From NCBI GenBank assembly GCA_943359415.1, contig CALRHQ010000007.1:1-21729 (forward strand): DNA of 21,729 nt, given 5' to 3'. The first letter of the stretch is position 1. Each line of letters begins with the position of its first letter. A program made the translations under genes and the position numbers. The notes beneath the pieces were generated by a model, which searched no databases, was not told the DNA's origin, and saw only the letters and a program-made list of their open reading frames with translations. Shown piece after piece: positions 21,265 through 21,729 of the stretch. This DNA comes from Candidatus Peribacteria bacterium (lineage in GTDB: Bacteria > Patescibacteriota > Gracilibacteria > UBA1369 > LOWO2-01-FULL-3).

Positions 21265-21729
21265 TTAAATTTTCCAGTTGGCCTTGATAGCAGCCTCAAC
21301 ACGACCGATTGCAGTGATGAAAGCGGCTTCTCTAAATGTGCAATTATATTTAGCTTTATTTCCTTTTACCTCATTCCAAGCCTTTACCATGATATCTTTA
21401 AGTTTTGCATTAACCTCATCAGTTTCCCAATATTTGTCATCCGCATTTTGCAACATTTCAAACCAGCTAACAGTAACTCCACCGGCATTTGCAAGGATAT
21501 CAGGAATAACAAGAACATTCTTTTTAGCCAATATTTCATCAGCTTCGGGCATTGTTGGGCCATTTGCAAGTTCAATAACAAGCTTAGCTTTTACTTGGTC
21601 TGCGTTACCTGCAGTCAATTGATTTTCAAGAGCGGCAAGGATCAAAATATCGCAATCTTGTACTAGTAATTCTTCATTTGTAATAGCTTTTGCGCTTCCT
21701 CCTTCAAACGCATGTACAGTTCCTTTTTC
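21265..21729 (-). CDS. gdhA: glutamate dehydrogenase, C-terminal part (runs off the window)
   Basis: The last 154 residues of a Glu/Leu/Phe/Val dehydrogenase are present; the frame stays open to the window edge, so the true start lies outside. Landmarks are DCDILILAALENQLTAGNAD, VIELANGPTMPEADEIL, VIPDILANAGGVTVSWFEML and a C-terminal AAFITAIGRVEAA helix, matching the NAD(P)-binding domain of glutamate dehydrogenase. The enzyme interconverts glutamate with 2-oxoglutarate and ammonia. Its position directly before ppdK suggests one operon joining amino-acid deamination with the pyruvate/PEP node. Confidence 0.9.
   Translation of the reverse strand, partial: EKGTVHAFEGGSAKAITNEELLVQDCDILILAALENQLTAGNADQVKAKLVIELANGPTMPEADEILAKKNVLVIPDILANAGGVTVSWFEMLQNADDKYWETDEVNAKLKDIMVKAWNEVKGNKAKYNCTFREAAFITAIGRVEAAIKANWKI

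Noticed and set aside
1..21729. TGA recoded as Gly, as in some CPR lineages
   Set aside because: TGA ends the glycosyltransferase and RT frames at natural protein ends, and no conserved gene contains in-frame TGA at Gly positions.
1..21729. tRNA, rRNA or CRISPR arrays
   Set aside because: I saw no cloverleaf with a T-arm consensus, no rRNA-like sequence and no regularly spaced direct repeats.

Overview
The window is AT-rich bacterial DNA using the standard code: TGA ends the glycosyltransferase and the second reverse-transcriptase frame at sensible places. The gene set fits a Candidate Phyla Radiation / Patescibacteria genome (perhaps Peregrinibacteria-like; an inference, not a proven assignment). 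It has a large Cys-rich double zinc-ribbon protein of a type common there, a lone purM homologue, a PilB-type ATPase, compact genes, and no recognisable Shine-Dalgarno sequence before any of about 21 starts.

Layout. 1-420: a possible DUF3800 remnant on the minus strand and a 55-residue hypothetical gene. 421-4931 (+): ftsE-like ABC ATPase, AIR-synthase homologue, NYN-domain nuclease, dprA and an MFS transporter, which converges on a minus-strand pilB/gspE ATPase (4912-6669). 6773-8500 (+): the Cys-rich zinc-ribbon protein. 8656-11528 (-): recA-recX-nusA, with a strong recA promoter whose spacer is filled by an inverted repeat. 11887-12722 (-): a small zinc-ribbon protein and a four-helix membrane protein. 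12770-14796 (+): a GT4 glycosyltransferase and NAD kinase. 14856-17309 (+): a diversity-generating retroelement (DGR). 17479-18528: two Phd/RelE-type toxin-antitoxin modules meeting tail to tail. 18595-21729 (-): pyruvate phosphate dikinase behind a glutamate dehydrogenase that runs off the window.

Two things stand out. First, the segments 8501-8633 and 11679-11817, on either side of recA-recX-nusA, fold into the same elaborate Y-shaped structure. It has a long basal stem with a tandem G-A motif, a 3-nt bulge, a 7-bp stem and two hairpins. The stem sequences differ between the copies but stay paired, while the two loops (CATGT and GTACATGTTA) are identical and complementary to each other. I do not recognise this as a known RNA or DNA element. 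Second, the DGR is clear from sequence: a 100-bp template repeat and variable repeat differ at 17 positions, all of them adenines in the template. Its reverse transcriptase is split into two frames just downstream of an (AC)10 microsatellite, where gain of one CA unit would restore a 341-residue protein. This suggests either a broken gene or a phase-variable switch on protein diversification. An 11-bp perfect complement pairs the 3' end of the template repeat with a site upstream of it.
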